This document shows, piece after piece, positions 1 through 37,662 of a stretch of 64,000 nt of DNA. The notes beneath the pieces are model-generated. The model was not told where the DNA came from and searched no databases. It saw only the letters and a list, made by a program, of their open reading frames with translations. This DNA is from Amoebidium appalachense. Its lineage: Eukaryota; Ichthyosporea. The position numbers were made by a program, and so were the translations under genes. Within the stretch, counting starts at the first letter, position 1, and each line of letters opens with the position of its first letter. Location: NCBI GenBank assembly GCA_963693365.1, contig CAVNZM010000006.1, positions 11,408,001 through 11,472,000 on the forward strand, written 5' to 3'.

Positions 1-424
1 ATACTTTCCCCTCCCTCTCCCCCAAAACCCTTCCCCCGCCTTCCCCCCAAACCCATGTGCCCACATACTTTCCCCAGGCCTCCCTTTCCCCCAAAATCTT
101 CCCCCCCCCCTCCCCCCTAAACCCATGTACCTACAATCCTTCCCCCTTCCTCCCCCTAAACCCTTGTGATCACAATCCTTTCCCCCTCTCTGCCTTCCCC
201 CCAAACCCATGTGCCCACGATCCTTCCCCACTCCCCCTCCCCCCAAACCATGGGACAGCCCTCCATATGGCACCTACTGTCCCCCCCCCCCCCCCCCCAC
301 CCCACCCCGGGCCTCTTGCCCTCTCTACCTTCAACCCCGACGGTGGTGTCTCTCCCCCCCCCCCCCCCCCCCCTGCATCCCTTGCAATCACTGGCCCCTA
401 CTCCCATTCTGCTTGGCAGAAGCT

Positions 425-487
<63 letters not shown>

Positions 488-722
488 ATTCCCCGCCAAA
501 AGAAAGCTCCACCCCAGCCCACCCCAATCTCTACCCAGCAAAAACACATACACACATATCTGGAGCTTCCTAGTTTTTGCTCGACAGGGCAAGAATTGTC
601 CCCAAAACCCACATACTACAAACCTCTACTCACAGTGTGCCACCTCATTAAATGTGGAGCCTAAGAGATTTAAAGGCCCTAGAGGGGGGAGGGGGGGGGG
701 GGGGGGGGAGGGGGGCGTGTGT

Positions 723-753
<31 letters not shown>

Positions 754-836
754 TGTGTGGGGGGGGGGGAGGGGGGGGGGAGGAGGGGGCCTGGGGGAGA
801 GTGGGGGGAGGGGGGAGAAGAGGAGGGACCACACAC
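1..836. repeat. Low-complexity poly-C / poly-G region
   Basis: This stretch is dominated by C-rich tracts, including an uninterrupted run of about 60 C near 427-486, followed by G-rich and (GT)n tracts at about 683-825. The long proline- or glycine-rich open frames here are by-products of homopolymers and have no coding character. The short mixed stretch at 520-680 shows no recognisable exon. If the DUF6729-like gene to the right continues in its reading direction, this is intron and the next exon lies outside the window. Confidence 0.8.
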
Positions 837-1408
837 CGCCAAGCTCGTTTACACAAGTCCATAGGCCTCGGTACAGAGGCTCCCCATTGATGCCGGTGAG
901 CTTCCCAATTTGGAAGGTGTGGTCGGCCTTGAGCACGTTGTTTACGGGCTTGAGCTGCGTGTCCAGGCTCTGGTACTTTGCCGTGCGGTCGCTGAACTCA
1001 GTATACACGGCACTCAGGTATTTGCCTGAACCCCAAGTACTGTTAGAACTCCACCACCCTCCCATCAGGACCATCCCCCCCATTCCCTCTAGTCCCTCGT
1101 GTTCATCTCACCTCTCTGTATTTTCGTAAGTCTGTATGGCTTTTCCCATCTCAAAAACGCTACACACCCATCTCCGGCCGTTTGCCCCCCCCCCCCCCCC
1201 CCCTCCCCCCCCCCCCCCCCCTCCCCCCGCCTCCCGGCGCGCGCAAACCCTCCAAGTCATTGCACCAACTTTCACCTTCTTTCCCCTTTGTGCCCCATCT
1301 GCAGTTTGTCCCCTGCACGTCCGTTTGCCCTTCCCCCCACACCCTCCTGCCACTACTATAATAACCATTAAGTACCGCCACCAAGATCCAGTCTACCACC
1401 ATGTGCCC

Positions 1409-1442
<34 letters not shown>

Positions 1443-1704
1443 CTCTCCACCTCCTTTCCCCCAACACACACAGACACACATGCGCACACCCACCATCTAA
1501 TTTCAGGCATAACAGTTCTCCACGATTTCCCAAGCACACTCACTGGTACATGGACCGTTATGCTTTCACCCCTCTGATGATCCCTCTGCCCTCCCCCCCC
1601 CCCCCCCCCCCCCCCCCCCCACCACCACCACCACCACCACCACCATGACTGATTGCCACCACCACCACCTAATCCATCACCATCTCCCCCCTCCCCCTCC
1701 CCCC

Positions 1705-1735
<31 letters not shown>

Positions 1736-3128
1736 ACACGGACCCACAAGTACACGCACACTCACAGGCGCACATCCACCACCACACATCCACCACCACC
1801 ATAATAGAAACTTATTGACCACACTTCCAAAACCCATTTCCAAGTCCCCCCCCCCCCTAAAAAAAAAATAAAAAATAATAAAACAAAACCCTACCAAGCC
1901 AACCCAAAAAATGCCCAAGCACGTGCATACAAAACAATGGGGACCATTTACACACCCAAAATGCAGTGCACACTTGCCTGAAGGCACATGTCCAGCGTAA
2001 CCATTTTTGTCACCAAACGCCGAGAACTTAGCCGCCTGCTCCTCTGGGGGAAGTTCTGTCAGGCGCTGGTCGTGGGGGCGGAAATCGTTACGCTTTTTGA
2101 GTTCATACTTGGTCCAATGCAGCGCCCTCGAGTAATACAGGAGCCGCTGCTCGTCGTATCGCTGCTTGTGGAGCTCCGAGAGGAGGGTGGCAAAGGCGTT
2201 TGGGCCCACACCTTTGTCTGCCAGTGCACGCAACAATGTTACCACCTTTAGGTCGAGCCCACTGCGGTGGCTAAGGTAGGCCGGAAACTGATCACGCATG
2301 AAGAGTGGAAGGCGTTTAATTGTCTGGGGGTTTGTGCCGGCAAAGTTTTTTTTGCATGTGTCACAAAAGTACCGGGCCGTGATAATGTAGTAGCAGCTGT
2401 CAAAGTCGATAACACGCCGTCCTACGGGGTTGCTCATGAACCCATTGCGAGAAGTACGGTGTGGGTTGGGGTGGTTGTGGGGGTCCACGTAGTGATCATC
2501 GAAGGGGCACGGCACCATGAAACCGGGAGACAACCTTTCCGGAAGCCAGGCAAAACATCTGGGTTTGTAGAAAGGCGCTGGATCGCCCCCAAATTTAAAG
2601 CCTATAATGGGAGGTGGAAGATGCCACCCCACAGGCGTCTTCTCATCTTTGAGACTCTCTTTCACTGTGTGCAGGTGCGACTTGATTGTTTCGCCCGCCG
2701 CGTCAGAAAACTCCTCTCCACCGTCATCCCCGTCCGTATTATCTTCTCCCTCTTCCTCCCCTTCATCCTCGTCTACCCGGTACGCATCTGCTGCTGCATT
2801 TAGCAAAGGTTCCTCGTCGGGTTGCACCTGTATGTCTGGTGGGTGTGGAGCAGGGGCCCGATCCATTTCTCTTGGTAACGAATGGACGCTACCTGCCTCA
2901 ACTACACGGGCCCTTATGTCGGCGGCCTTAGATAGAGGGGGCTGTTCGGGTTGTACGTTTACGTTTAGTTCCTGCAAAACAGCTTTGTTTGCCGTCCCAA
3001 AACCTGCAAAGTTCGCTAAAGGCTGAACAAATGCAGCATCTTTTTTTTTTGCGCCCAGCTCCCTCCCTAGCTCCGCCTGTTTTATGCCCAGGGCGCTGTG
3101 TTGTGCCCTTAGGGCAGCCTGGCTTCAT
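837..3128 (-). CDS. DUF6729-like, transposase-related protein (5' exons; frameshifted)
   Basis: Two exons are seen on the minus strand: 3128-1978 and 1025-837. The ATG at 3128 opens a basic stretch ending in GGAREGAGRKKK, followed after an A10 run (3041-3050) by DAAFVQPLANF in the next frame, so one base is in excess there. An acidic linker follows. Then comes a block with the pattern of the DUF6729 family: PRCFAWLPERL, a YFCDTCKKNF cysteine pair, LPLFMRDQFPAYLSHRSGLD, and a VGPNAF...LLSELHKQRYDEQ stretch. Exon 2 gives KYLSAVYTEF and LKADHTFQIGKL...CVNELG, resembling the start of the RNase H-like region found in such proteins. The exon junction fits a GC-AG intron (AG|GCAAGT...TTCAG|GC) and preserves frame. 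No further exon is visible to the left. The family name is recalled from pattern, not searched; function is unknown, probably transposon-derived. Confidence 0.55.
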
Positions 3129-4499
3129 TTTAAACACTTGGGGCCTGGCCCCCTGCCCCCCTAGTGCGACTACGTTACCGCAAACATTCCCGTATTCCAG
3201 TGTGCTCGGCAATGCTGCTCATGGCCTTCCCGGACTGGTTGTGACCAGTAAAGAGCGCGCCAATTCCTGACCGCCGCCTACAGCAGTGTATGATCTGTTA
3301 TCCATATTCGGCAAAAGGGGTCTTGCCCAACCAATGGCTTGAATCCTTGTAACTTTGCTTTATCCATATAAGGTTAGCTGAACACCCCCCCCTCCAATCA
3401 TACCCCCCCCTTCTCTCTAGTAGTAGCTCCTGGCATGCCGCACCCCCAATCCAGCCAATCCAGGGGTTTACACACTTTTTCCGGCCGTGGCCCACCCACA
3501 GACCGTCCGTGTACACGCACACCACACACGCGTGTTTATACGTGCGTGCGGTGTGTATGAACTGAGTTATGAGGCAGTATTAGCTAGGGCCGGCCTGACC
3601 TTTAGTTCAGTAAACCAGCTGAGTTCAATCATGAGCAGGATTAGGAGTGTATTCGGTCAAGTTATCAGTAGTACTTCTGGGGTGGCACAAAACATGCCCA
3701 CGCAGACGAGGGTCGGAGGTCTTCTTTATTTTTGCTCCAGGCCACAGTGGGTCGACCTACCATACAGCTGAGTGTGTATGTACACTGGTGCCACGGTTAA
3801 TATCTTTGGCCGTTTGCGTTAAAAACAAGTACAGCGCTCTGTTTGCTCCTTCTAGCTTTCTGAAAGTCTCTAACCTCCCCCCCCCCTCCCCCCAACCTCC
3901 CTGGCCCCCTGGCACCTCTCTGTCGTGCTTCTACACAACAACCTCATTACATAACAGGGGAAATAACTGGCACAGTCTGCTTTACACCTTGCTCAGGTGG
4001 TTCCTAGAGTTGGTTGTGTCTAAGATTACTGAGGTCATACAGGCAAGTGCCTGGTGGACTGCAATAAAGATCAAAGTTTGTAGCGGGGTGAGTTTTCGAC
4101 TGTTAAAAGGTGAAGACAAAAGTTTGGGAGTTGTGGGAGTATCCCTTCCCCCCCCCCCCCCCCCCCCCCCCAAGGCAGACGCAAGAAAATTGGCTAACAA
4201 ACAAAAACAGGAAAAAAAACCACGGAAAGAGGAACCAGGGAACGAGAGGGGGGGAGGGGGGGGGTACAAGAAGGAAAAAAACTTGGGCAGGCCTGGGCTG
4301 CAGGAGAGGGGGAGGAGGGGGGGGGGGGGGGGGGGGGTTGGGGAGAAAGGAGGGGAGGGCTGGAGGTATACGGGTGCCCGACCCAACGCTACTTTCTTTC
4401 TGCTCTTTCTGAGATATGAACGTTTTTGGTGTATGGGTGGCCAGATTGGTGGCTAAGTGAATGGTGGTGGTGGTGGTTGGTGTTTTTTTTTTTTTTTTT

Positions 4500-4548
<49 letters not shown>

Positions 4549-4561
4549 GCGGCTGGGCTGA
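3129..4561. other. Intergenic region between two minus-strand genes
   Basis: No convincing exon is seen. The region holds mixed-composition DNA at 3129-4130, then a C-run (about 4149-4171), a GGGGAGG-rich stretch (4240-4345) and a T-run followed by a G-run (about 4482-4547) that ends just beyond the stop of the coiled-coil gene. Open frames in this stretch are proline/glycine low-complexity products. Confidence 0.6.
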
Positions 4562-12778
<8,217 letters not shown>

Positions 12779-13338
12779 GTTCACTGTGTTGTGTGGCCGT
12801 AGAGAAAGAGGAAGAGATAGCACGCAGAAAGTAAGCTACCCTTTGCTACAGGTACTATTTGCCTTGACGAGCTATATGTATGAGCAGGATGTGGGACAAC
12901 GAGTGACAAGCGGCATGTACAGATATTAGCGAGTCTCTTTGCCTGACAGTGACGGCCCCTGTTCGATTTTGATTTCGCGCCACTTTTCGCGCCATTATCA
13001 TCGTTCCAGCCAATGGATCGCACGCAAGAATTTCTGTGATTCCATCTGCGGAATCTTGTTGAGTCGGTAAAATGACATGCACACCCCTATAAGATAATCC
13101 TTTAGGCCAATAAACCCCCCTTTCGTTTGAGCTTGCATAATGCCCCTCGACATGTGTCGAGAGCTTTCCTGAATAACGGGCACACTGAATTCACTTCCAA
13201 AATGTGCACGTGCCCTGTCTGTCCCTTTCACTGATGCGCCGTAGTAGGAGTCACGTTTGTGCGTTTGTGCGTGTTCAACTGCGCGTGTGTGCTCCATAGA
13301 CACGACAGCACTCCCAGCCCTGTGTGGCGGCAGGCAGG
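12779..13338. promoter_or_regulatory. Divergent promoter between the coiled-coil gene and KRI1
   Basis: This 560-bp gap separates two start codons pointing away from each other. It holds two closely spaced E2F-type sites, TTTCGCGCC at 12973-12981 and TTTTCGCGCC at 12984-12993, a CCAAT box at 13010-13014 and a second CCAAT near 13107. It lacks the long homopolymers of the introns. In plants and animals, paired E2F sites with CCAAT boxes mark S-phase or growth-regulated promoters; that reading is inference. No TATA box is obvious. Part of this interval may be 5' UTR or contain an undetected 5' intron of KRI1, since an AG lies just before its ATG. Confidence 0.55.
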
Positions 13339-31400
<18,062 letters not shown>

Positions 31401-31401
31401 G

Positions 31402-31565
31402 CTAAATCATAGTATTAGGGATTCTTGATTTTGAAACGGGGAGGGGGGTAGTGGTAACGTTGGGGGGGGGGGGGGGGGGGGGGGGGGGGACCCACCCCCC
31501 CTTTGGACAGGTGGGTCCCCCTCCCCCCAGAGGGGGGGGGGGGGACCCACCCACCCGATAGGCTG
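31402..31565 (-). repeat. Microsatellite-bearing dispersed repeat, partial copy (reverse)
   Basis: Read on the minus strand this copy has GGTGGGTCCCC palindromic words around a C/G-run, then ACCACTACCCCCCTCCCCG and ATCAAGAATCCCTAATA. The same order of words (palindromic ACCCACC/GGTGGGT core, ACTACTCC..., ATCAAGAATCCCT) is seen on the plus strand at 32380-32585 and 34560-34670. Confidence 0.5.
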
Positions 31566-31804
31566 ACATCATGTGAAAGTTCAAAAATATTATATCAGAT
31601 AACCTGTTCACATAATAGTTCTATAATCAGTAGCAGTTTACATACAATGCCAAAGTGTAAACATTGAGGCTGACTAATAGGATTGCTTGGTCACTTGCAA
31701 CTCAGGCTATATGCCATACGGTCATAATCCCTCCCCGTCCCCCCCCCCCCTCCCCCCCCCCCCCCCCCCCCCCCCCCCCGGGGGCACGAACGCGGGTGGG
31801 AAGA

Positions 31805-31854
31805 GTATGTGTGTGTGCACGTGTGCGTGTGTCACGGTGTGTGTGTGCGTGTGA

Positions 31855-31886
<32 letters not shown>

Positions 31887-31891
31887 GTGTT

Positions 31892-31922
<31 letters not shown>

Positions 31923-32138
31923 GACACTGTGTGTGCGTGGCTGTGGGTGTGCGTGTGCGTGTGTGCGTGTGTGTACGGGTGCGCGCGCGCGCGCGCGTGT
32001 GTGCGCGTGTATGCGCGCACACGTTCCTGTCTGCGCGCGCGCGTGTGTGTGTGTGTGTGTGTGTGTCGCGCGTATGTGTGTGTGTGTGTGCGCGCACGCC
32101 CGTGCGCGCGCGTGTGTGTGTGACACTGTGTGTGTACA

Positions 32139-32176
<38 letters not shown>

Positions 32177-32590
32177 GCCGCCCATGCGCGCGTGTGTGTG
32201 TGTGCATGTATGGGTACGCGCGCGCGTGTGTGAGGTGCGTGTGTGTGTGTGCACGTGAGTGTGTGTGTGTGTATGGGGGGGGGGGGGGGGGAGGAGGAGG
32301 GGGATATGCATCAGTGGCCAAAGCGAATACCGTCTTTGGTGGGCGGAAACGTCGGAGACTCTTTAATACCATAATCACGCGCATGCAGGGGGGGGGGGGG
32401 GGGAGGGAGGGGGACCCACCCACCGCTGCGGCTACCTGGGGAAGGGGGTGGGGGGGGACTGGTGGGTCCCCCCCCCCCTCGAAAAGGGGGGAGGGGGGTA
32501 CCACCATGGGGGACGTCGATATTTACTACTCTCCCCCCCCCCCATTTCAAATTCAAAACTCCCTTATTATAGTCAAGGCTCAACCACATC
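31805..32590 (+). repeat. Microsatellite-bearing dispersed repeat, longest copy
   Basis: Order of parts: a long (GT)n/(GC)n tract (about 31805-32275), a G-run, GGATATGCATCAGTGGCC, TTTGGTGGGCGGAAA, ACTCTTTAATACC, CACGCGCATG, a second G-run, a palindromic GGGACCCACC...GGTGGGTCCC block (about 32411-32470), then TACCACCATGGGGGACG and an AT-rich end. It shares pieces with 31402-31565, 33178-33400 and 34478-34680. No intact coding frame is seen. The repeat appears to move with its own microsatellite and homopolymers. Confidence 0.55.
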
Positions 32591-32715
32591 AGTAAGTCAA
32601 CTTGCTCCGAGCAGAATTATTCTGCAACAAGCACAACTAGACACAGATACGCACACGAACTCTGCATGGTTAGCACAATAAACTTGCCCCCGATAATTCA
32701 TTATTTGGAAATAGT

Positions 32716-32754
32716 CGACTCACCGTTGGCAATGCATGTGTGTGTGTGTGTGTA

Positions 32755-32792
<38 letters not shown>

Positions 32793-33179
32793 TATGTGTG
32801 TGTGTATGTGTGTGTGAGTGTGTGTGACGGTGTGTTGTGGTTGTGTGTGTCTGCGTGCGCATGTGCACGTGCATTCACTTGTGTCTATAGGGAGGGGAGG
32901 GAGGGGGGGTGGAGGTGGGGGGGAGGTGAGTGAGGCGGGAGGGGCCGGGGGAAGGGGTCGTTTAACATAAAATGTATACCTAGGGTGAGGGAAGGAGGGG
33001 GGGGGGGGGAGGCCTGTGAGTGAGGTGGAAGGGGCTGGGGGGGGGGGGGGGGGTCGTTAGAAACTGTTAATATGGAACATAGCACACATTTGCCATGCGC
33101 GGACAACACAAAGCAGACCTTGCAAAAACACAATGAATATGCATCCGGCAGAAGAAGAGCACCAGCAGGAAGGGGTGGG

Positions 33180-33235
<56 letters not shown>

Positions 33236-33400
33236 CCGCGCATGTGTGTGGTGCGTGTGTGTATGTGGAGGGGGGGCAGGGGGGGGAGGGGGGCGGATAT
33301 GCATCAGTGGCCAAAACGGAAGGGGCCCTCCAAAAAAAAGAAAAAAAAAGGTAATGAATACATGTACAACTTTGGTGGGTGGAAAAGAGACCCTGATCAT
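32716..33400 (+). repeat. Microsatellite-bearing dispersed repeat, second copy
   Basis: Two (GT)n tracts (32733-32850 and 33183-33232) are followed by a G-rich patch and GGATATGCATCAGTGGCCAAAAC at 33295, nearly identical to 32303. TTTGGTGGGTGGAAAAGAGACCCTGATCAT follows at about 33371, and its last part recurs at 34488. Between the two (GT)n tracts lie two related G-rich blocks with GGAGGTGAGTGAGG-type words (32920-33055). Confidence 0.5.
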
Positions 33401-33989
33401 TTTTTTATTTTTTTATTTTTTATTTTATCACGGTTTGTTCCCGGAGGGCCTTTTCAGGCCCTCTAGGGAAACTACCGTCTACCACACAGCACCGACAGTA
33501 CACTAGTTAAGGTGCTATCTATGAGTTCAGCTATGCTAAACCATCCTTCACAACCTAACTATAAGTACACACTTTGCCCAGGGCTACTACCCCAGCCACG
33601 CCGGCAGGAGGCTCCAGTCCTCCCCTCCATTCAAAACCTAGCAATAAACGTTAACCGAGGGCTCTCATTGGTCGATCTACAGTATTGGGAAGTCCTACGT
33701 GTTGTGTATAGTATTTACGGTGGGTATGGGTGGATGATGGGGTGTGGTGGTGGTGGGGGGGGAGGGGGTTGCTGCCTAACATTATGTGTTGTTGTACGTA
33801 TGTGGTGGCGATGTTTTTGTGGACTAAAAGGTGGGTTTTACAGGGCACACTGGGTCTGTGTGTGTTCCGGCAGTCAGACCAGGCTGGCCGGGTGTGTGTG
33901 GGGGGTGTATTTGTTGGTGTCTTGGGTTTTTGGGGGAGCCATACTTTTCTTTCTACAGGTGGTGGGTATATGGTAGTGTTTTTGCATTT
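33401..33989. other. Intergenic DNA with a GGCC hairpin
   Basis: A T-rich patch is followed by a hairpin around GAGGGCC-TTTTCA-GGCCCTC (33446-33465). The remainder to 33989 includes GT-rich words and the continuation, past the domain, of the minus-strand open frame of the non-LTR fragment. No gene is recognised. Confidence 0.45.
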
Positions 33990-34512
33990 TGGGGTGGGTG
34001 GGGGGGAGTGTTGTGTTCCGTGGGTGCCAAATTTTTGAAAAGAAAAAGGACTGAAACTCTACTGTGATTTTTCCTAAGATGGCCCGGGTGGTGGTCTTGG
34101 TGGTGCCGGTGGCTGCAAGTAGTGGGCCCACCGATCGTGGGCATAATCCCCGTTCGACCCGCTTGATGTCTTCGGGGTCTGGTGGGCCACCGATGCCTCC
34201 TATCCAGTTTATCCATGCACATTGGTCTACCACCGTGGCTGCCGTATGGTGGTTTGGATGACGAGTGTGCAGGACGTTGTGGATGCAGGCTGTGATGGCT
34301 GTGGTCAGGGTGGGGACCTCCCCGGCATGGGCCGGGCAGGCCCAGAGGTGGGTGGTGGTCTCAGGGTGCTGACTGCACCGGGGGCATGTGGGCTGTGTAA
34401 CGACGGTGGGGTGATCTCGGTGTAGCCGTGCCATGGTAGGCAGGGTGCCCATGGCCAGGGACAGGCTACGAATGTTGCCTCTGAAAAAGAGACCCTGATC
34501 ATGATCCCGCGC
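33990..34512 (-). pseudogene. Non-LTR retrotransposon (LINE) 3' fragment, zf-RVT-like
   Basis: The minus-strand frame reads FRGNIRSLSLAMGTLPTMARLHRDHP, then TCPRCSQHPETTTHLWACP, then a region rich in T, H and I. The spacing C-x2-C...ET-x-H-x4-C after a 'GTLPTMARLHR' helix is the zinc-binding domain that follows the reverse transcriptase of LINE-type elements. The reverse transcriptase core is absent upstream (34520 onward is poly-C on this strand), so this is a 5'-truncated relic. The stretch after the zinc domain is not recognised. Confidence 0.5.
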
Positions 34513-34526
34513 ATGGAGAAGGGGGT

Positions 34527-34568
<42 letters not shown>

Positions 34569-34680
34569 AACCACCCCACTCACCCAGTTGGGTTCCTCCC
34601 CCGAGGGGAAGGGATCACCCACTACTACTCCCATCCCCATCTCAATATCAAGAATCCCTTGTTGTGTTTCTGACGGAAGG
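34478..34680 (+). repeat. Microsatellite-bearing dispersed repeat, third copy
   Basis: AAAGAGACCCTGATCATGATCCCGCGCATGG (shared in part with 33386 and 32370) is followed by a G-run of about 38 bases, then CACCCAGTTGGG, ACTACTACTCCCATCCCC and ATCAAGAATCCCTTG. The copy overlaps the beginning of the LINE-like frame on the other strand, suggesting that the repeat family may derive from the element's own untranslated sequence. Confidence 0.4.
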
Positions 34681-35768
34681 CTTACTACACGCGGGCACGC
34701 CTCTATGAGCGGTGCTAAACGCCGTGCAGCCGCTCGGACGTGTACGTGAATGAATGGCCGCCCAGTATCATGGCCCACACAGGTTTTGCCCCACAGGATC
34801 CATAAATAGCTAGCCGCTCTCAGTTTGTAACAGTAGTAACTGGTCCTTACTACTGTTTAAATGCATGTGGCACACAGCACCTCCCACGCAGTCCTACATA
34901 TGCATGTCCAGCCTGCTGCATACAATACATGAAGTTTGCGTATTGCTGCCTAATCTCTTATTTACATACGCGAGTGCATGCACAACTGAACCAGAATTTG
35001 TATCAAGGGCACCGTTGCGCACACAGCTGCACTACACTATACACAATGCGTGTGTTGCCGGCCACAGACTTTGCACATGTTCACGTGAATCCATGGGGGT
35101 AAGAATGGGGGTGTGCATGCACGTGAATGTCAGTATACGCTAAGGCTCCCTGCGCCGCAATTTGAAACTCAGACTTCCGTAGAAAATGAGGATTGCGGCT
35201 TTCTATTACAGCACTCTGGCAGCACGCAACTGGTCGTACCAAGAGAGTGCTGATATGCATATCGCCGTCAGCAAGCACAGCTAGGTGCAACCAGCTTCAT
35301 TAATACTGCAAACACAACGTGATTGCGATATTGGTCACCAAAAGGAGTCTCTGCGGTACCTATGTAACTAACCGTGCGCGTGCCACAATTCTCACATAAA
35401 TAGTTATTAGGATACATGTGAAAAAGCTGTTGCTCACAGCACTACCCGGCTTATAGCTACGCCATGCCGCTGAACCTGTGATTCCATATTCCATATTCCG
35501 TGAACTGGAACATGCATGTGAGCTGAGGTAGCGAAGGAGACCGAGTCATGATCATGATCAACCCTCTGTGTCTCTTATCAAGGTACTATTACTACAGGAC
35601 ACCTGCTCAGCAGACGCACACGCACGCACAGGTGCACACCGGCACACACGCCCGCTCAGTACGCAGCCCGGCGTTTACAACCCCCTCGGGCCCCCTTCTC
35701 TCTCGCCCTCCTCCCCCACTAGTACTGCAGCTGGCACCCTGTCACGGACACACGCATACACGGAAGCT
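34681..35768. other. Intergenic DNA, no gene recognised
   Basis: Balanced-composition sequence without a supported ORF. It contains scattered direct words such as ATTCCATATTCCATATTCC near 35481 and a short CACGCACACGCAC patch at 35617. Nothing else identifiable was found. Confidence 0.5.
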
Positions 35769-36350
35769 CAGTGGGTGCGGTCGCACTGGTATCGTCGAAA
35801 CGACGAATTCCCTTATATGGACTATTCGGTGAGCCATCAACTATCGACGTTTCGACGATCGGGGTTCGCACTAAAACGCTCAAACGACGAAAAACCCAAA
35901 TATGGTTAATTATTTCGACGCTCGATCGTCGGCCATTAGAGCAAACCAACGGCCGCTCAAAGGGTCGGATTGAAATTCAACGATTAGTGCAAAAACGTAT
36001 CTCCCCGCACGCAACAGATTACAGTCATTTACGCAAGCATTGCAGATCAAAGGAAGCCACGCAAGGGTACTATATAAGCACCCATAAAACACCACAAGCG
36101 ACAAAAAAAATTTAAAGGGTGGGAAACATTTTCTATATATAAAGGGTAAAACATCTTATATATGTTTATATATGAATAGAGAAGGAAAAAGAGGAAGAGC
36201 GCCAAGTGCCGACCTTCAGTAGTCCTAATCGCCGACCGACGATCGACGATCTCCCCAGTGCGAACATCCGGTTGGTTTTCCGGCGTCGGTCGTCAGATCG
36301 ATGGACCGACGATCGTCGTAACGACGATTCCAGCGCGACCGCACCCAGTG
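35769..36350. mobile_element. Non-autonomous DNA transposon with about 30-bp TIRs
   Basis: The left end reads CAGTGGGTGCGGTCGCACTGG then TATCGTCG, and the right end read on the other strand is CACTGGGTGCGGTCGCGCTGG then AATCGTCG. That gives about 29 bp of inverted repeat with three mismatches. Internally the element is studded with CGATCGTCG/CGACGATCG palindromes near both ends and is A+T-richer in the middle (about 36060-36180). No transposase is encoded and no exact target duplication could be seen, so the exact borders may be off by a few bases. Confidence 0.65.
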
Positions 36351-37662
36351 TGCCACTATTTGTACAAGATCCGATGCCTGAACATCACAACGTGTCGCCC
36401 CGAATGCCGGGCGGCGCCGGGCGGCCTCTGAATGGCTCAGAAGTGAGCCGTTGTTGGCCAATCGACAGTTGCCTGATACAATCCTTCACGTGTGGCTTCG
36501 TGGCTTCCTGATTTATAAATCAGTAAAATTAAGTAAGTGTTTTAAGAGATCGCTTAAATTTGAACACCAATCATTATTGAATTTAATTTCTTCGTTTAAT
36601 CTACATTAAAAGATGCTTTTGGCTGCGTCCGCTGTAGTGTGACTTCACGTAGACAATAAACATAACAGGATGGGAGTCGAGTGTCGAATTACAAACCAAT
36701 GCATATGTATTTGATATAAGCAGAATTATTTGTAAAAGCCACACATCTACAAAAATTATTCGAAACAAGAACTCCTCTAATCTCTATCATGTTGCTGTAC
36801 CGTGTAAGCTGCGTCTTAATTGGTCTGAGGTTTGAACCAATGAAGTATTAGATAGAAAAGCAAGCTTACAAAGCTATGATATATATTCATTAGCGCTGGC
36901 GGGAAACGAGATGACTCAATACAGTAGCAGGTTTATATCACTAGAAAAACTTGAGTTTGCTAAATTTTCTAGTAAAATGCAATTAATTGAGTATTTTTTT
37001 AATTATTTTAGATTTTTTTTCACAGCTTAAGGTACTGATTTACAGGTACATGTGGCCCCCTTATAACAGCATTAGTGACTTTCAATTGACAAGCTCGCCA
37101 ATAAAGACGCTTCAAGGTGCTCTCAGCTCTTGCCGGATAGACTTGTGGACAAACCTGGCTTTCAGTTGGTTCACTGTGGTGTTACCAAAAAGCATTTACA
37201 TAGATGGTGATTATAAAATGAAGAAACGTGGTTTACAATAATATGTATTCGAGCAAAAAATATTTCCTGCAAATGGAGTCCCAGTCTGCGGATTGGTGGC
37301 GATCTGCCCCGCTTGGGACACTTACAACCATGATGCGCATCACATGCGCATCCATGTCATTTGGCCATAAACATTGTTCGACAACACATTTTGATTGGTG
37401 TTTTATCAGGATGCCATAATACCGGCTAGTCATCCATCCTCAGGATCACATGAATAGGGTTCGCTGGTATAAAGATCCTCCACGGCAGTTGTGTTTTGTC
37501 TATGCTTGTTCCGGGACTGAACAAACTCCTTTTTCCTTTGTTGACTAAGTAAACAGGTTCCGTGTTGCCCTCGGCCTCTGCGCGCCCTTGACCCTTCACC
37601 ACCTATAGTATTATAACCTGCGCGCTTGTCACGGTGACGGAGTGAGTGTATAGCCGCTCAAC
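36351..37662. other. AT-rich intergenic DNA upstream of the small ORF
   Basis: This is among the most A+T-rich DNA outside the retrotransposon LTRs (36500-37260), with no supported coding frame. The segment 37349-37425 (GCATCCATGTCATTTGGCCA... TTTTGATTGGTGTTTTATC) resembles 40785-40862 (TACATCCATGG... GTTTGATTGGTATTTGATC), so it may be another worn repeat. Confidence 0.4.

Noticed and set aside
57-890. Proline- and glycine-rich open frames at the left edge
   Set aside because: Pure products of C/G homopolymers; the same pattern appears wherever poly-C or poly-G is long.
36987-37241. 84-codon plus-strand ORF in AT-rich DNA
   Set aside because: It begins at a non-ATG codon, has no recognisable features and lies in DNA rich in A/T runs.
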